Source: Amycolatopsis tucumanensis (GTDB lineage Bacteria; Actinomycetota; Actinomycetes; Mycobacteriales; Pseudonocardiaceae). Taken from it: a stretch of 64,000 nucleotides of DNA. Below, in pieces: positions 16,547 through 29,490 of the stretch (positions are counted from its first letter, which is position 1; every line of letters starts with the position of its first letter). The stretch lies in NCBI RefSeq assembly GCF_021654135.1, contig NZ_JAKGSD010000007.1:124001-188000 (forward strand), given 5' to 3'. The notes beneath the pieces were generated by a model that searched no databases, had not been told where the DNA came from, and saw only the letters and a list, made by a program, of their open reading frames with translations. The position numbers were made by a program, and so were the translations under genes.

Positions 16547-18553
16547 CTACTCGGGCTCGGGATGCCCCAGCTTCGTCAGCCACACCCGGAACAACCGGTG
16601 CAGCGACTCGGCCCCCACCAGCTCGCCCGGCGGCTCGAACTCCTTGGGGTGGATGAGGAACCCGCGCTCCTGCTCCCCACCGAGCCCGCCGTGTGAGCCG
16701 ACGTGGATCTCGAACGGTGAGGCCTCCCCGGTCTCCGGGTCCCACCGGCTGTTGATCATGATGTCGGCGCAGTGCGGGAAGGTGTCCACGCGCCGGATCA
16801 GGTCCGGGGCGTGTTCCCCGTACAGCGCCAGCGGGTCCTCCCCGAGCACCTCGCCGGACGCCAGCCGGTGGACCCCGTCGCGGCCGAGCACGACCGGGCC
16901 GTGGACGTCGCTGCGCACCAGCATGAACCCGATCCCCGGGTGGTCGACCAGCGCGGGCAGCAGCTCCGGGTACTCGCGCTCGATCGTCTCCAGCGAGACC
17001 CTGCCTTCGTGCTCGGTGAACGACACCATCCCGACGTGCCCGGACACCACGACGACCACGCCGGGCGCCACGCGCGTCACCTCGTGCCGCTCGTCCTCCC
17101 GTGGCCGGTGCTCGATGCGCCGCGCCCCGGTCACCCGCTCCCGCAGGCGCGTGGCGACCGGGCCCCCGGAAACCGCTTCCGGGGCCGGCCCGCCGCACAG
17201 CCGCCCGACGAGCTCCTCCAGCGACTCGCCGAACCGGTGCGCGAACGCCCACCCCTGCGTCTGCCCGTGGTCGGACAGCACCACCAGGTGGTACGGCCGC
17301 GGTCCGAGCCGGGACGCGCGGTGCAGCCGCCCGATCTGCTGGTCGATCGCCCGCAGCACGGCGAGCGTGTCGAACCGTTCGATGCCGGAGTGGTGGGCGA
17401 CCTCGTCGTAGCCGAGGAAGTCCGCGTAGACCACCGGGCGGCCGTTGAGCATGTCCTCCAGCACCGCGGACACCACGACGTCCCGGGAGATGACCGTGGT
17501 GCCGGTCCGGGCGATCGGGTAGATCCCGCCGCGCGGCACCCGCGGCACGACGCCCGCCCGCCGCTGCCGCGCCGACGCCGAGACCTCGCGGACGATGTCG
17601 ACCAGTGCGGAACCCAACGTGCGCAACGCGTTCACCGGGTTGGCGAAGTAGGCGTAGTAACCCGCGCCGACCCGGTCCGCGCGACGTCGGCGCAGGCCTC
17701 TGGGCAGCAGCACGGACACGGCGCTCATGGTGAGGCTGACGTGCGGCGCGTCGCCGGTGAAGAGGTTGCCGTGGCTGGCGCCGTCGACGGCGAGCAGGCC
17801 GCGGCCGTTCGAGTGCCGCCGCTCGATCTCGGCCGCGTCGCGCGGGTGGGCGCACGCCATCACGTGGTCGCGGTCCTTTTCGTACCACCGGAACCCGAGG
17901 ATGTCGTGGTTGGAGCCGTGCAGGATGCCGCACACGCTCGCGCCGGTCTGCGAGCTCCAGTCGGTCTGCCAGCGCACCAGCGCATGGCTGTCCTCGGCGA
18001 GCCAGCGAGCCAGGGTCGGCATGTCGCCGTCCCGCACCGCGCGGCGCACGACGTCGTACCCGAGGCCGTCGACCTGCAGGAAGATCAGCCCGGGCGGGAG
18101 GTCCGGTCCGGGGTCCGGGCAGCGGCGCGACCGGCGGCGGGCGCGGCGGAAGAACACCTCGTCCTCGTCGATGGCCAGCACGCTCGACACCACGCCGCTG
18201 ACCGCGGACACCCCGACCACGACGAGGAACCCGGTGCGCAGCCCGTTGACCTCGACCCCCGGCACGACCGCGAACGCCGCCACCGCGCCCGCGCCGAGCA
18301 CGAGGAAGCTGCCGATGCCGAGCGTGAACAGCGCCAGCGGCAACGCGACCCGCAGCACCTGCGGCCACACCACGGCGGTCAGCAGGCTCAGCAGCAGGCC
18401 GCACACCAGCGGCTGCCACCAGTTCGGCATCGCGAAGCCGTCGAGCAGGTCGTCCATGCCGACGAGCGCGAGCGACGTGGTCAGCCACACCAGGGCGAAC
18501 CGCGCGAGCGACCGTCCACGCCGGAACAGCCGGCCCCTCTCCGCCGTTGTCAT
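16547..18553 (-). CDS. Membrane-anchored type I phosphodiesterase/nucleotide pyrophosphatase family protein
   Basis: 668 residues. About 14-145 hold four transmembrane helices of the phage-holin/Mycobact-4TM style. About 180-668 form an alkaline-phosphatase-fold hydrolase: metal site FLQVDGLGYD, nucleophile region WSSQTGASVCGILHG, DFLGYDEVAHHSG and SDHGQTQGWAFAH with metal-binding Asp/His residues, and a late His in HVGSHGG. ATG 18553 overlaps the DedA stop (ATGA). The catalytic domain would face outside if the last helix exits the membrane. It probably hydrolyses a phosphodiester in the envelope; the substrate is not evident. The DedA neighbour suggests lipid-linked phosphate metabolism. Confidence 0.85.
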   Translation of the reverse strand: MTTAERGRLFRRGRSLARFALVWLTTSLALVGMDDLLDGFAMPNWWQPLVCGLLLSLLTAVVWPQVLRVALPLALFTLGIGSFLVLGAGAVAAFAVVPGVEVNGLRTGFLVVVGVSAVSGVVSSVLAIDEDEVFFRRARRRSRRCPDPGPDLPPGLIFLQVDGLGYDVVRRAVRDGDMPTLARWLAEDSHALVRWQTDWSSQTGASVCGILHGSNHDILGFRWYEKDRDHVMACAHPRDAAEIERRHSNGRGLLAVDGASHGNLFTGDAPHVSLTMSAVSVLLPRGLRRRRADRVGAGYYAYFANPVNALRTLGSALVDIVREVSASARQRRAGVVPRVPRGGIYPIARTGTTVISRDVVVSAVLEDMLNGRPVVYADFLGYDEVAHHSGIERFDTLAVLRAIDQQIGRLHRASRLGPRPYHLVVLSDHGQTQGWAFAHRFGESLEELVGRLCGGPAPEAVSGGPVATRLRERVTGARRIEHRPREDERHEVTRVAPGVVVVVSGHVGMVSFTEHEGRVSLETIEREYPELLPALVDHPGIGFMLVRSDVHGPVVLGRDGVHRLASGEVLGEDPLALYGEHAPDLIRRVDTFPHCADIMINSRWDPETGEASPFEIHVGSHGGLGGEQERGFLIHPKEFEPPGELVGAESLHRLFRVWLTKLGHPEPE

Positions 18554-19134
18554 CCCCGGTTCCCCACCCTTTCCCTGCGGCGCTTCGCCACCAGGTTGAT
18601 CACCCCGGTCACCAGCAGTACCAGCACGGCGGCCAGCAACGTCGCGACGAGCGGCGAGTCGAACAGGCCGCCGCTGAGCACGCCGAGCAACGCGTACGCG
18701 ACCGCCCACAGCACGCACGCCACGGCCGTGGCGGGCAACAGCCTCCGCCACGGGTAGGCGATCGCGCCCGCGGCGAGCAGCACGGGGATGCGCCCGGCAG
18801 GCAGCAACCGCCCGACGACCACGAGCTGCCACCCCTGCCGCGCGAACCGCCGGCGCGCCGCGACGAGGCGTTCCGGCTTCTGCCCGCGCGCCAGCCAGCG
18901 GACCGCCGCGTCGCTGCCCAGCCGCGCGACCGCGAAGGTCACGACGTCACCCACCATCGCCCCCGCGGCGGCCAGCAGCAGCACCAAGGGCAACGACAGG
19001 TGCCCGGTGGTCATGGCGATCGCGGCCGCCGCACCGACGACGGCCCCGGTCGGGACGATCGGCACGATCGAGCCGACGAGGACGCCCAGGAAGAGGGTCG
19101 GATAGCCGACGCTGGAGAGGTCGGTCCAGTTCAC
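18550..19134 (-). CDS. DedA-family membrane protein
   Basis: 194-residue integral membrane protein. The family region includes LGVLVGSIVPIVPTGAVVGA, the loop GDVVTFAVARLGSD, and the conserved basic/Gly motif RFARQGWQLVVVGRLLPAGR with Arg residues essential in the family. DedA/Tvp38 proteins include lipid-phosphate flippases and proton-dependent transporters. Start ATG 19134. It overlaps the phosphodiesterase gene by 4 bp, so the two are co-translated. Confidence 0.9.
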   Translation of the reverse strand: MNWTDLSSVGYPTLFLGVLVGSIVPIVPTGAVVGAAAAIAMTTGHLSLPLVLLLAAAGAMVGDVVTFAVARLGSDAAVRWLARGQKPERLVAARRRFARQGWQLVVVGRLLPAGRIPVLLAAGAIAYPWRRLLPATAVACVLWAVAYALLGVLSGGLFDSPLVATLLAAVLVLLVTGVINLVAKRRRERVGNRG

Positions 19135-19252
19135 CCAGCCACCCCATCACGCGCCCGCCCCGGCCCGGTGACCGCCGCGCCGACGATCGCCGATCTCACA
19201 CCGACGAGCACGGGACTGGCGAAGCCCGCGGTCGTGGGCTCTCCGGGTGGCC

Positions 19253-20038
19253 TCATCGGGGCGACCTGTGCAGCCGCACCGGCTCGCCGGGCTCCGTGAG
19301 GGCCACCGTGGTCGGCAGGCCGCGATCCGCCACCTCCGCCCCGAACGTCCGTGGCGGTGAGACCAGCAACCGCCGCATGCGGCGGGTTCGCGCCAGGCCG
19401 GGGACGGCCAGGGTGCCCCAGTGCACGGGCACCGCCACGCGCGGCCGCACCAGTGAGACCGCCTCCGCGGCCCGCGCCGGGTCCAGGTGCCCCGGCCCCA
19501 GATTCGGCCCCCACCCCCACACCGGCAGCAGCGCCACGTCCACCGGGCCCAGCTCGGCCATCCCCGGGTACAGGTCCGTGTCCCCGGCGACGTACACCCG
19601 CGCCCCCGGCCCCTCCACGACGTGACCGCTCGCGGGCGCCTGCGGGCCGTGCGTGAAGCGCGGCCCCCAGCGGTGCCCGGAGTGGTCCGCAGGCACCGCG
19701 GTCACCCGGAGGTCGCCGAGCTCCAGCCGCTCCCCGATGTCCAGTTCCGCCACCGCCGGAAACCCCCGCCGCCGCAACCACCCGCCGGCCCCGCGCGGCA
19801 CCACGATCCGCACGTCCTGCCCCAGCAGCCGCAGCGACGGCACGTGCAGGTGGTCGCCGTGCAGGTGGGAAATCAGCACGAGGTCGACGTCGGCGTAGGC
19901 AGCGGGATCCAGCGGTGGCGCGACCCGCACCAGCCCGCCCACCGTGCGCGTCAGCACCGGATCGGTCAGCACGACCCGGCCGGCGATCTCCAGCCGGACC
20001 GTCGAGTGCCCGAGGAAACGCATCGCCAGGCCGTCCAC
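19253..20038 (-). CDS. Metallo-beta-lactamase-fold hydrolase, UlaG/UPF0173-like
   Basis: 261-residue cytosolic metal hydrolase. It has the metal motif HLHGDHLH (H-x-H-x-D-H) near residue 58, the later His in PADHSGHRWGPR, Asp in YVAGDTDLYPG, and a C-terminal His in VPVHWGTLA. This set is that of the L-ascorbate-6-phosphate lactonase/N-acyl-phosphatidylethanolamine phospholipase D-like branch. Start GTG 20038, or ATG 20023 (AMRFLGHSTV) which starts nearer the first strand. Substrate unknown. It has a 118-bp gap to the DedA gene and is probably independent. Confidence 0.85.
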   Translation of the reverse strand: MDGLAMRFLGHSTVRLEIAGRVVLTDPVLTRTVGGLVRVAPPLDPAAYADVDLVLISHLHGDHLHVPSLRLLGQDVRIVVPRGAGGWLRRRGFPAVAELDIGERLELGDLRVTAVPADHSGHRWGPRFTHGPQAPASGHVVEGPGARVYVAGDTDLYPGMAELGPVDVALLPVWGWGPNLGPGHLDPARAAEAVSLVRPRVAVPVHWGTLAVPGLARTRRMRRLLVSPPRTFGAEVADRGLPTTVALTEPGEPVRLHRSPR

Positions 20039-20525
20039 ACCCCGAGTATCCCGGCCGGAAGGCGCTCCGCGTCCGTAACACCTTGATTACTTAATCGGAC
20101 ACCCACTCGAACCGGTGAATCGATCACGGCACCGCACCAGCACACCTTTGCGCAGGTCAACGCTGGTGCAACGGTACTTCCACACCGGAGGCTGTCGCGT
20201 CAACGTCCGTATGGCATATGCCACGAGGTCCGCTCGACGTATGTCGATAACGGCGAGTTCACACTACTGTCATAAGACCCGGCGAACCCGGGGGTAACTG
20301 GCGCGCCGCGGGAACCCGCCCACCACGACCCGGGGATCTCGCTGATGCGCGCCAGCGGCCCGAAGACGTGCCGACCGGCGGCCACCCAACGACGTGTGGC
20401 CGGTGTGCCGAGTCCTGCCCTCGTTCAGGCGACTCGGACTTCTGCTCTCGACTGACCATCGCGCAGGAGGGCTGTTGCGTTAACAACAGCCCGTGCCGCG
20501 CCCACGTGTGAGGAGACGGCCAGCC
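20039..20525 (+). promoter_or_regulatory. Long leader region of gltB
   Basis: 487 bp without a conventional gene, unusually AT-richer than its surroundings in the first half. It contains a small open frame (ATG 20345 to TGA 20453-20455, 36 codons), a hairpin (CCGAGTCCTG / CAGGCGACTCGG, about 20408-20439), and a second perfect 9-bp hairpin at 20469-20492 just before gltB. No match to a known riboswitch class is evident by eye. Attenuation or nitrogen-dependent control of glutamate synthase is an inference. Confidence 0.45.
20469..20492 (+). terminator. Perfect 9-bp hairpin in the gltB leader
   Basis: GGGCTGTTG (20469-20477) pairs with CAACAGCCC (20484-20492) around CGTTAA. It lies 33 bp before the chosen gltB start and directly before the alternative GTG at 20493. 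Without a U-tract it may be an attenuator stem or an mRNA-stabilising element. Confidence 0.5.
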
Positions 20526-25047
<4,522 letters not shown>

Positions 25048-25055
<8 letters not shown>

Positions 25056-26499
25056 CCCCAAGGGTTTTCTGACGACGCCGCGCGAGACGCCGAAGACCCG
25101 GCCGGTGCCGCTGCGGCTGCTCGACTGGCGCGAGGTGTACGAGGACTTCGCGTCGAACAAGCTGGAGAAGCAGGCCGGCCGCTGCATGGACTGCGGCATC
25201 CCGTTCTGCCACCAGGGCTGCCCGCTGGGCAACCTGATCCCGGAGTGGAACACGCTGGTCTGGAGCGACGACTGGCGCGACGCGATCGAGCGGCTGCACG
25301 CCACGAACAACTTCCCGGAGTTCACCGGGACGCTGTGCCCCGCGCCGTGCGAGACCGCGTGCGTGCTGGGGATCAACGACGACCCGGTGACGATCAAGCG
25401 GGTCGAGATCTCCATCGTGGACCGCGCGTGGGAGGAGGGCTGGATCACGCCGCAGCCCCCGAAGACGCGCACCGGCAAGAAGGTCGCGGTGGTCGGGTCC
25501 GGTCCGTCCGGTCTGGCGGCGGCGCAGCAGCTGACCCGCGCCGGGCACGACGTGGTCGTGTTCGAGCGGGCCGACGCGATCGGCGGGCTGCTGCGGTACG
25601 GCATCCCCGAGTTCAAGATGGAGAAGCGCCGGCTGGACCGGCGGCTGGACCAGATGCGGGCCGAGGGCACCGAGTTCCGGACCGGTGTGAACGTCGGGGT
25701 CGACATCACGGCGGAGGAGCTGCGGTCGTCCTACGACGCGGTGGTGCTGGCCGGTGGCGCGACCGCGTGGCGCGACCTGCCGGTCAAGGGCCGCGAGATC
25801 CCGGGCATCCACCAGGCGATGGAGTTCCTGCCGCTGGCGAACCGGGTGGCGTCGGGTGAGCTGGAGTCGTCGCCGATTTCGGCCGAGGGCAAGCACGTCG
25901 TGGTGATCGGCGGCGGTGACACCGGCGCGGACTGCGTCGGCACGTCGCACCGGCAGGGCGCGCTTTCGGTGACGCAGCTGGAGATCATGCCGCGACCGCC
26001 GGAGACTCGCTCGGAGGCGCACCCGTGGCCGATGTACCCGATGATCTTCCGGGTGTCCTCGGCGCACGAGGAGGGCGGCGAGCGGCTGTACTCGGTGAGC
26101 ACGCAGGAGTTCCTCGCCGACGAGGACGGGAACCTGCGGGCGCTGCGGCTGGTCGAGGTCCGCAACGAGGGCGGGAAGTTCGTCGAGGTCGAGGGCACCG
26201 AGCGGGAGCTGCCCGCGCAGCTGGTGCTGCTGGCGATGGGCTTCGTCGGCCCGCAGCGCGAAGGCCTGATCGAGCAGCTCGGCGTGGAGCTGGACGCGCG
26301 CGGCAACGTCGCGCGGGACGCGGATTTCCGCACCAGCGTGGAGAACGTGTTCGTGGCCGGTGACATGGGCCGCGGGCAGTCGCTGATCGTGTGGGCGATC
26401 GCCGAGGGCCGCTCCGCCGCGGCCGGCGTGGACGCCTACCTGACCGGCCGGAACGTCCTGCCGGCGCCGATCGCGCCGACGGACCGGCCGATCGCCTAG
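25048..26499 (+). CDS. gltD: Glutamate synthase (NADPH) small subunit
   Basis: 483-residue beta subunit delivering electrons from NADPH to the large subunit. The N-terminal cysteine-rich region has the low-potential 4Fe-4S ligands ([31 protein letters not shown]). FAD-binding [11 protein letters not shown] is near residue 151 and NADPH-binding [13 protein letters not shown] near 289. C-terminal [22 protein letters not shown] is the second FAD contact. ATG 25048 overlaps the gltB end; a strong hairpin follows the stop. Confidence 0.97.
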
Positions 26500-26504
26500 T
26501 GCCC

Positions 26505-26548
26505 CGGGGCGGGCCGCCGCGGCAACGAAGCCGCGACGGCCCGCCCCG
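26505..26548. terminator. 19-bp hairpin terminator after gltD
   Basis: Arms 26505-26523 and 26530-26548 pair at 18 of 19 positions around AACGAA, 5 nt after the gltD stop. It lies between convergent genes and could act in both directions. Confidence 0.85.
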
Positions 26549-26564
26549 AGCCCAACGCGCACCT

Positions 26565-27017
26565 TCAGGGTTCGAGGTCGACCACGCCCTTGCCGCTGGA
26601 GATCTCCAGCGGCACAGAGACCTGGTCGTGGGCGATCAACCAGGCGCCGTCGACCTTTCGCATGCCGTAGGTGACCCGGACCCACATCCCGTTCGCCGTC
26701 ACCCCGCTCGGCAGCGTGCCGTGCAGGCGAGCGAAGGCATACCCGTACGCCACCTCGGCGCCCACGGTGAAGGTCAGGTCGCGAATCTCGTAGGTCAGGG
26801 TCTCGAAGAACCGGAACACCCGCGCCCAGTTCTCGAGTTTCGCCGCGATTCCGATGTGCTGGAGCGGCGGCTCGATGTCGAAGGACACGACGTCTTCGGT
26901 GTACAGGTGCCGCAGGGCCTCGATGTCCTTGGCCCGCAACGCTTCGGCCACCTTGCCGATCTGCTCGCGGATCTCGGCTTCATCGCGCTGGGCTCGGAAC
27001 CCGTTGGCCGTAGTCAT
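26565..27017 (-). CDS. SnoaL-like/NTF2-fold protein
   Basis: 150-residue cone-shaped NTF2-fold protein of the SnoaL_3 or DUF4440 style: N-terminal helices EIREQIGKVAEALRAKDIEA and LRHLYTEDVVSFDIEPP, then strands with YGYAFARLHGT and MWVRVTYGMRKVDGAWLIAHDQVSVP. Members are cyclases, isomerases or ligand-binding accessory proteins; no catalytic assignment is safe. Start ATG 27017. It lies 11 bp after the flavin reductase gene and probably forms a two-gene operon with it. Confidence 0.8.
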   Translation of the reverse strand: MTTANGFRAQRDEAEIREQIGKVAEALRAKDIEALRHLYTEDVVSFDIEPPLQHIGIAAKLENWARVFRFFETLTYEIRDLTFTVGAEVAYGYAFARLHGTLPSGVTANGMWVRVTYGMRKVDGAWLIAHDQVSVPLEISSGKGVVDLEP

Positions 27018-27028
27018 GATTCGTCCCC

Positions 27029-27613
27029 TCAAGACTGGGCGGAAACGGTTTCGGCGGTGGCCCGCAGGGGCGCCATGGCGGTGCTCCAGGCGATGAGCTG
27101 ATCCAGGGTCTTGCCCAGGGTGGCGACGTGGTGGTCGCGTGGCGTGAAGGTGGTGTGGTTCTCGAAATCGGTGAGCACCGAGATCGCGACCTGGTAGCCG
27201 ACGTCGGCCATGCCGAGCGTGCTGCAGACCGTCCGCAGCTGCACCACCGCGCGGGCGCCGCCGTTGGCGCCGTAGGAGACGAAGCCGACCGCCTTGTCGG
27301 TCCATTCGGCGAAAGCGTGGTCGAGTGCGTTCTTCAGCACTCCGGGCATCCCGCCGTTGTACTCCGGGGTCACCACCACGAAGCCGTCGAACGGAGCGAT
27401 CCGCTCGGCCCAAGCGCGGGTGTGGGCGTGGACCGACGGGCCGAACATCGGCGGCATCGGCTCGTCCAGGTGCGGCAGCGGGTGGTCGCGCAGATCGATC
27501 AGTTCGAATTCGGCGTCGTCGCGCTGTGAGGCCGTGTCCAGGACCCACTGGGCGATCTGCGCGCCGTTGCGGTTGGGGCGGGTGCTGCCGAGGATGATGC
27601 CGATTCTGGTCAT
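27029..27613 (-). CDS. NADPH-dependent FMN reductase-like flavoprotein
   Basis: 194-residue flavodoxin-like protein. The FMN phosphate loop GSTRPNRNGAQIAQW follows the first strand, and the family motif VVVTPEYNGGMPGVLKNALD lies near residue 85, followed by GFVSYGANGGARAVVQLR. These are hallmarks of the azoreductase/chromate reductase group. ATG 27613 is chosen because AGGAG lies 10 nt upstream and the first strand follows at once; an in-frame ATG eight codons earlier is less likely. It probably supplies reduced flavin or reduces quinones. Confidence 0.88.
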   Translation of the reverse strand: MTRIGIILGSTRPNRNGAQIAQWVLDTASQRDDAEFELIDLRDHPLPHLDEPMPPMFGPSVHAHTRAWAERIAPFDGFVVVTPEYNGGMPGVLKNALDHAFAEWTDKAVGFVSYGANGGARAVVQLRTVCSTLGMADVGYQVAISVLTDFENHTTFTPRDHHVATLGKTLDQLIAWSTAMAPLRATAETVSAQS

Positions 27614-27762
27614 TTTCCGAAAACTCCTGTCGTGCATCGCGAGTGTGCTGATCTTCCGACGACGTGGCCGGCCGGAACGTCAGGCGGCCCGGTCAGGCGA
27701 GGTCGTCCGGGGAGCCAGGCGCGCAGGTTCACCGGGGACCGAGATGAACCCGATCCCTGTGG

Positions 27763-28266
27763 TCATCGCGTTGCGGAATGGATGATTTCGGCTCGCATCC
27801 GCTCGTCCGGCGTCGCGATGTCCCACACCCGGACGGTGCCCTGCGCATCGCGGTAGGCGCCGGTGCCGCCGGTGATGGCCATGTCGAGCGGGCTCTCGCC
27901 GGTGACCCAGAGCGATTGCGCGGTCAGCGATCCCTGCTCGAGCCTCGCCGTGAGCACGCACTGCGTGGTGATCTTGGCGCCGTCGAGGTGGACGATCTGG
28001 CACGAACCCCCGCCTTGCCCCACCCTGCGGCCGTCCTCGAGCAGCCAGCCGGAATACACGTAGAGATCACCCACACTGGCGCCGGCCGGCGGCAGGTCGG
28101 GGGCCGCGTACTGGTCGTTCTCGACCGCGAGTTCCAGGATCTCGGTAGGCGCCGGCCGACTCGCCGTGCTGGTCTCCGCCCCGTAGGCGCTGAGCGCGCC
28201 GCCGGCCAGCAGCGCCCCCGCGACCACTACGACGAAGCTCTTCCGCAACGCTTTCCTCGGGTACAT
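27763..28266 (-). CDS. Secreted allene-oxide-cyclase-barrel-like (dirigent-type) protein
   Basis: 167 residues. Residues 1-30 are a clear signal peptide (RKALRKSFVVVVAGALLAGG, cleavage near AYGAE). The mature part has the pattern of the AOC-like eight-stranded barrel seen in dirigent-like bacterial proteins: SVGDLYVYSGWLLEDGRRVG, CQIVHLDGAKITTQCVLTAR, and the closing ITGGTGAYRDAQGTVRV with the G-G-T-G-x-Y typical of the fold. Dirigent proteins steer coupling of phenoxy radicals in plants; the bacterial role is unknown. The DyP peroxidase encoded 1.2 kb away could generate such radicals, but that is speculation. Confidence 0.75.
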   Translation of the reverse strand: MYPRKALRKSFVVVVAGALLAGGALSAYGAETSTASRPAPTEILELAVENDQYAAPDLPPAGASVGDLYVYSGWLLEDGRRVGQGGGSCQIVHLDGAKITTQCVLTARLEQGSLTAQSLWVTGESPLDMAITGGTGAYRDAQGTVRVWDIATPDERMRAEIIHSATR

Positions 28267-28346
28267 GGTTTCTTCCTCGTCTCCGGATTTCGACCGAACA
28301 GCGAGAAAGTTATGACGCCGAGGACATCTTGACTAAGACCAATATC

Positions 28347-28362
28347 GCTATGGCGTTATAGC
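28347..28362. promoter_or_regulatory. Palindrome GCTATGGCGTTATAGC at the lysR stop codon
   Basis: Arms GCTAT and ATAGC around six bases, 81 bp upstream of the AOC-barrel gene. The same half-sites in opposite arrangement occur at 29311-29326 upstream of lysR, suggesting two sites for the same regulator. Confidence 0.45.
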
Positions 28363-29256
28363 CGCCGGGGTATGCGGCCCGCCGGACATCCAGTCCCAGC
28401 CGATGATCGTGTCGCGCAACCCGCGGGCGGCGGGCGAGAGGTGGTTGCCGGCGCCCCAGTAGAGGGTGAGCGTGCGGCGGCAGTCCGGGGCGTCGACGGC
28501 GATCCAGGCGGCCGAGTCGCTGGGGAACGAGCGTTTGGCGAGGTCGGGGACGAGGCCGACGCCGAGGCCCGCCTTGATGAGTTCCGCGATGGCGCCCAGC
28601 TCGTCGCCCTCGCAGACGATCTTCGGGGTGAGGTCGCGGGCCGCGAAGAGCCGATCGAGCAGCCGGCGATGCCAGTGCCCCTTGCCAGCGGCGATGAAGG
28701 GTTCGCCGGCGAGTTCTTCGATGGTCACCGAGGTCCGGCCCGCCAGCGGGTGATCGAGCGGAGTGGCCAGCCAGATGGCCTCGTCCAGCAGCGGGACGGC
28801 TTCCAGCCCTTCGGTGGCGATCGGCTGGGAGGCGGCGCAGAGGTCGACGTCGTGAGCCAGGAGGCGGCGGGCCATCTCCGCGGCGGGCGTCTGGCGGAGT
28901 TCGACTTCCACGCCGGGATGAGCCCGCTTGAAGGCCGTGAGCGGCCCGATGAAGGTGAGGAAGGTTTCCGAGGCCAGTCGCGCGGTGCCGAAGCTCCCGC
29001 TGGTGGCCTCGGCGACGGCCCGGCGCCCTGCTTCGAGCTCGCCGAGCGCGCGTTCGACGTAGTCGCGAAAGAGCCTTCCGGTGTCGTTCAGCCGAAGCCG
29101 CCCGGCCCGATCGAACAGGGGCGTGCGCAGCTCGCTCTCCAGGCGGGCGATGGTGCGGCTCAGTGACGGCTGGGCGACGCGCAGCTCGTCGGCCGCGTGG
29201 CTGAGGTGTTCCAGTCGCGCCACCACGAGGAATTGCCTGAGCGAGTTCAGGTCCAT
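28348..29256 (-). CDS. LysR-family transcriptional regulator
   Basis: 302-residue regulator. The N-terminal winged helix-turn-helix (MDLNSLRQFLVVARLEHLSH, then AADELRVAQPSLSRTIARLE) and the linker helix are canonical. The effector-binding domain (about 90-295) has the two-lobe periplasmic-binding-like fold (GLGVGLVPDLAKRS near 240). ATG 29256 starts the DNA-binding domain; an ATG eight codons upstream is less likely. It probably controls the AOC-barrel/flavin reductase/SnoaL genes downstream on the same strand and its own transcription, via the palindromes at 28347 and 29311. Confidence 0.92.
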   Translation of the reverse strand: MDLNSLRQFLVVARLEHLSHAADELRVAQPSLSRTIARLESELRTPLFDRAGRLRLNDTGRLFRDYVERALGELEAGRRAVAEATSGSFGTARLASETFLTFIGPLTAFKRAHPGVEVELRQTPAAEMARRLLAHDVDLCAASQPIATEGLEAVPLLDEAIWLATPLDHPLAGRTSVTIEELAGEPFIAAGKGHWHRRLLDRLFAARDLTPKIVCEGDELGAIAELIKAGLGVGLVPDLAKRSFPSDSAAWIAVDAPDCRRTLTLYWGAGNHLSPAARGLRDTIIGWDWMSGGPHTPAAITP

Positions 29257-29310
29257 CGCACGCCGTACCTTCCCGAGCATGACCGCATGTCAATACTGAT
29301 CTCAGGCACG

Positions 29311-29326
29311 ATAGCCCTCCGGCTAT
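29311..29326. promoter_or_regulatory. Palindrome ATAGCC-n4-GGCTAT upstream of lysR
   Basis: Perfect 6-bp arms around CTCC, 55 bp upstream of the lysR start and 165 bp upstream of the divergent DyP gene. It shares the ATAGC/GCTAT half-sites with the palindrome at 28347. Confidence 0.5.
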
Positions 29327-29490
29327 AGCGCCACCGGTCCGTTCGCCCCCTGAGCCGATCGGGTGAAAACCCGGCCATTTCGTACTTGGCAGCCACTCAG
29401 CGCGACTTAGGGGCAGGTGACGGCGCCGCACACGACAGGGGCCTCGCGGCGCCGCCACCGTCACTGGGGTAAAGCCATGAGGGGGCGCAC

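Noticed and set aside
20075..20090. GTAAC-n6-ATTAC resembling a GlnR box upstream of gltB
   Set aside because: The second half-site matches the GAAAC consensus poorly and it is about 435 bp from the gltB start; not enough to call.
28270..28346. Possible small gene between the AOC-barrel gene and lysR
   Set aside because: Only 77 bp, AT-richer and carrying a palindrome; better explained as promoter region.
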